Positions 62,227 to 64,000 of a stretch of 64,000 nt of DNA are shown in pieces (within the stretch, counting starts at the first letter, position 1; the number at the start of each line of letters is the position of its first letter). Under the pieces are notes generated by a model. That model did not search any database. It had not been told where the DNA came from and saw only the letters and a list, made by a program, of their open reading frames with translations. The stretch is taken from the NCBI RefSeq assembly GCF_000429445.1, contig NZ_KE386904.1, positions 1 through 64,000 on the forward strand. The letters run 5' to 3'. This stretch comes from Algoriphagus terrigena DSM 22685 (GTDB taxonomy: Bacteria; Bacteroidota; Bacteroidia; Cytophagales; Cyclobacteriaceae). The position numbers and the translations under genes are program-made.

Positions 62227-62555
62227 ATATTCAATTTATAAAACATCGGCTTATTTCCCCCTATCGCCCTTGAGTTGTACGATGTATTTAATCAAGATGT
62301 CACGAATTGTAAACGTACTGACGGTAAACAACTTTGAACAACTGTCACGCGGCCCTAAATTTGCGCAGCGATTAGTGCGAAGTCACCCTGTTTTCGCCTG
62401 ACAGAAACCCGCAGCAGCACCTTAAGTGTCGAAATCAGGCTGGCTCTCCCGAAAAACCCAATCGGTCAAAGCTGCTTTTTTTCAGCCATTGCCACCAGCA
62501 CTATTCCCACTGGTAAATGATGAAAATCCTGCCTGTACCTCCAATTTAAGGGTGG
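62227..62555. promoter_or_regulatory. Divergent spacer between LytTR regulator and PAS kinase
   Basis: No gene is seen. GTAAAC occurs as a direct repeat at 62309-62314 and 62324-62329 (15 bp apart), and TGTCACG at 62299-62305 and 62343-62349. LytTR proteins bind direct repeats, but the usual spacing is nearer 21 bp, so these are only candidates. No good TAnnTTTG element was found. Confidence 0.3.
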
Positions 62556-63749
62556 GTGGTAGGAGCAAAGGATTTTGGTAAAGAAGCGGATAAACATAGT
62601 ATATTATATTTCCAATTGCACAAGATATTGACTCCTTCAGACCAAGACGCCAGCAATTCGATACTCCCTACCGGATTTTCGGAAAAAGAGCTCCTTCAGT
62701 TAGTTATCGACCAGTCTGAGGACATTCTGGTATTGACCAATGCCGCTATGGAGATTGAATTTATCTCCCAGTCACTGGAGACTTCTCTGGAAATATCGGT
62801 TGCCCGCTCCACTGGAAAGAAGATCAACGAAGTCCTGGAGAATTTCCCCTCGCTGCCGCTGATGAAGCCGAATCAGAAGATGGTCATCCCGGTGACCACT
62901 CCGAAGACAAAAAAGAAATTTTTGATCGAATTCGAGTTCAAGCCGCTTTTTACGCCAAAGGGCAAGATCAGGGCGATTTTTGCAATCGGCAGAAACGTCA
63001 CCGAGCGGGAAAACTCCCTCAAGAAATTCAAGGACACTGCATTTAAAGAGAAGGAGTTAAACCAGCTGAAGTCGCGTTTCGTCTCCATGGCTTCTCATGA
63101 GTTTAGAACTCCCCTTTCAACGATCTTGAGCAGTGCGCTGCTGATCGAGATGCTATTGAAAAAGGACTTTAGCCCGGAAATCGAATCGAAAATCCTCAAC
63201 CATGTCGGCAAGATAGTCGCACAGACCAACAGGCTGACAGACATCACGAGCGACGTGCTGCTCCTTGAAAAAAGCATTCAACAGGAGATGAAGATCTCAG
63301 TGAAAAAGGTCCAAATCGGCCGGTTTGTCAAAGATTTGGTGGATACGATCAACCATGAGAATTTTGACCGGAGGCAAGTCCGGTGCTTTGCCCCTGAGAC
63401 CGAAGTGACGGTGCAGACGGATCCGAGTCTGTTGGTTCATATTTTCAGAAATCTGATCTCGAACGCGCTGAAATACTCTCAGGGATCGCTGGATCCCGAG
63501 GTGCATCTCCAGTTTCGGGGCTCGTATTTCGAAGTGATGGTCAAAGACTACGGTCTGGGCGTTCCCAAAGAGGATCAGGATCATATTTTCGGATCTTTCT
63601 ACCGCGCCAAAAATGTCGGAAACATCAAGGGAACCGGCTTGGGACTAAACATTGTGAAGGAACTGACCAAAAAATTAAACGGCGAAATCTGGTTTACCAG
63701 TAAGCAAGGCATGGGATCGGAGTTTTATGTATCCTTCCCGTTTAAGTAA
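62556..63749 (+). CDS. Soluble PAS-domain sensor histidine kinase
   Basis: Up to 397 residues; the longest frame starts with GTG and no ATG lies in the first 64 codons, so the true start (GTG at 62556 or a TTG near 62616) is uncertain. A PAS domain (about 45-150: ILVLTNAAMEIEFISQSLE ... FAIGRNVTERE) leads to HisKA with SMASHEFRTPLSTI, then the ATPase: NLISNALKYSQ, VKDYGLGVPKEDQ, FGSFYRAKN and GTGLGLNIV. No membrane helix. Divergent from the LytTR regulator. Ligand of the PAS domain unknown. Confidence 0.9.
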   Translation: MVGAKDFGKEADKHSILYFQLHKILTPSDQDASNSILPTGFSEKELLQLVIDQSEDILVLTNAAMEIEFISQSLETSLEISVARSTGKKINEVLENFPSLPLMKPNQKMVIPVTTPKTKKKFLIEFEFKPLFTPKGKIRAIFAIGRNVTERENSLKKFKDTAFKEKELNQLKSRFVSMASHEFRTPLSTILSSALLIEMLLKKDFSPEIESKILNHVGKIVAQTNRLTDITSDVLLLEKSIQQEMKISVKKVQIGRFVKDLVDTINHENFDRRQVRCFAPETEVTVQTDPSLLVHIFRNLISNALKYSQGSLDPEVHLQFRGSYFEVMVKDYGLGVPKEDQDHIFGSFYRAKNVGNIKGTGLGLNIVKELTKKLNGEIWFTSKQGMGSEFYVSFPFK

Positions 63750-63754
63750 AGGAT

Positions 63755-64000
63755 TCACTTTTTTATCCTCGACGCAGGCAGCAGATCTTCTCTCACCTCC
63801 GACCCGGCGCCGATCTCGGTTTCCCGTCCGATTCGCACTCCCTGCGAAATGACTGCTTCCTTCCCGATAGTTCCGGCATCTTCGAGATAGCTGTATCCAC
63901 CGATACTCACCGCTTCCTCGAGATAGCTGTAGCTGCTGATCACCGTCTCATGCCCGATGGAACAGCGCTGGTCAATCGTGTTGAAATTGCCGATCTGGGT
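63755..64000 (-). CDS. C-terminus of a left-handed beta-helix (hexapeptide) acyltransferase-like protein
   Basis: The last 81 residues of a gene that enters from the right edge. Hexapeptide-repeat patterns (IGHETVISSYSYLEEAVSIG, SYLEDAGTIGKEAVISQGVRIG) mark a left-handed parallel beta-helix. The family includes sugar O-acyltransferases (NeuD/LpxA-like) that act on surface polysaccharides. The catalytic His and the N-terminus are outside the window. It converges on the PAS kinase stop with five bases between. Confidence 0.75.
   Translation of the reverse strand, partial: TQIGNFNTIDQRCSIGHETVISSYSYLEEAVSIGGYSYLEDAGTIGKEAVISQGVRIGRETEIGAGSEVREDLLPASRIKK

Overview
The window is typical Bacteroidota DNA, most likely from the Cytophagales/Cyclobacteriaceae (an Algoriphagus-like genome). 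This is an inference. It rests on two SusC/SusD pairs, FAQQ/SFGQ/LSAQ-type signal peptides, LytTR and Rcp-like response regulators, TAnnTTTG promoter elements and interspersed palindromes. No rRNA, tRNA, CRISPR array or intact insertion sequence was seen.

Bases 1-22547 are one enormous minus-strand gene running off the left end. It has one uninterrupted frame of more than 7,500 codons, with a signal peptide, three N-terminal DUF11-type domains and about 65 tandem repeats of about 107-114 residues. The repeats fall into sequence classes arranged in blocks and show a higher-order duplication at about 3.53 kb offset. The many short plus-strand frames here are mirror images of this repeat array.

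22.5-26.8 kb holds a hairpin-rich spacer, a secreted glycerophosphodiesterase-like/alkaline phosphatase fusion, a divergent secreted PI-PLC-like enzyme (together a likely phosphate-scavenging pair), and a run of REP-like palindromes. 26.8-42.5 kb is an uptake and exported-oxidoreductase region. It has a minus-strand SusCD pair, a Tat-exported Gfo/Idh/MocA oxidoreductase, two small unknown proteins, an operon of a Tat-exported FAD oxidoreductase with a candidate covalently flavinylated protein, and a plus-strand SusCD pair ending in a clear terminator.

42.5-44.7 kb is the most unusual locus. A stand-alone ethylene-receptor-type transmembrane domain (equivalents of ETR1 Asp25, Tyr32, Cys65 and His69 all present) overlaps by one base a four-helix membrane histidine kinase, followed by a single-domain response regulator. 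It looks like an ethylene or copper sensor split into three proteins.

45-52 kb carries a PRC-barrel protein, cytochrome bd oxidase (cydAB), a bestrophin-like channel, an esterase/SMP-30 fusion and a GNAT acetyltransferase. 52-58.8 kb is a six-gene RND efflux operon led by a GbsR/MarR regulator. It has a consensus Bacteroidota promoter with GTTCnGTT half-sites inside it, a perfect 18-bp palindrome before the tolC-like gene, and a terminator at the end. 58.9-64 kb has an EamA transporter, a Tat-exported metallophosphoesterase, an Rcp-like response regulator, a LytTR regulator divergent from a PAS histidine kinase, and the end of a left-handed beta-helix (hexapeptide) protein running off the right edge.
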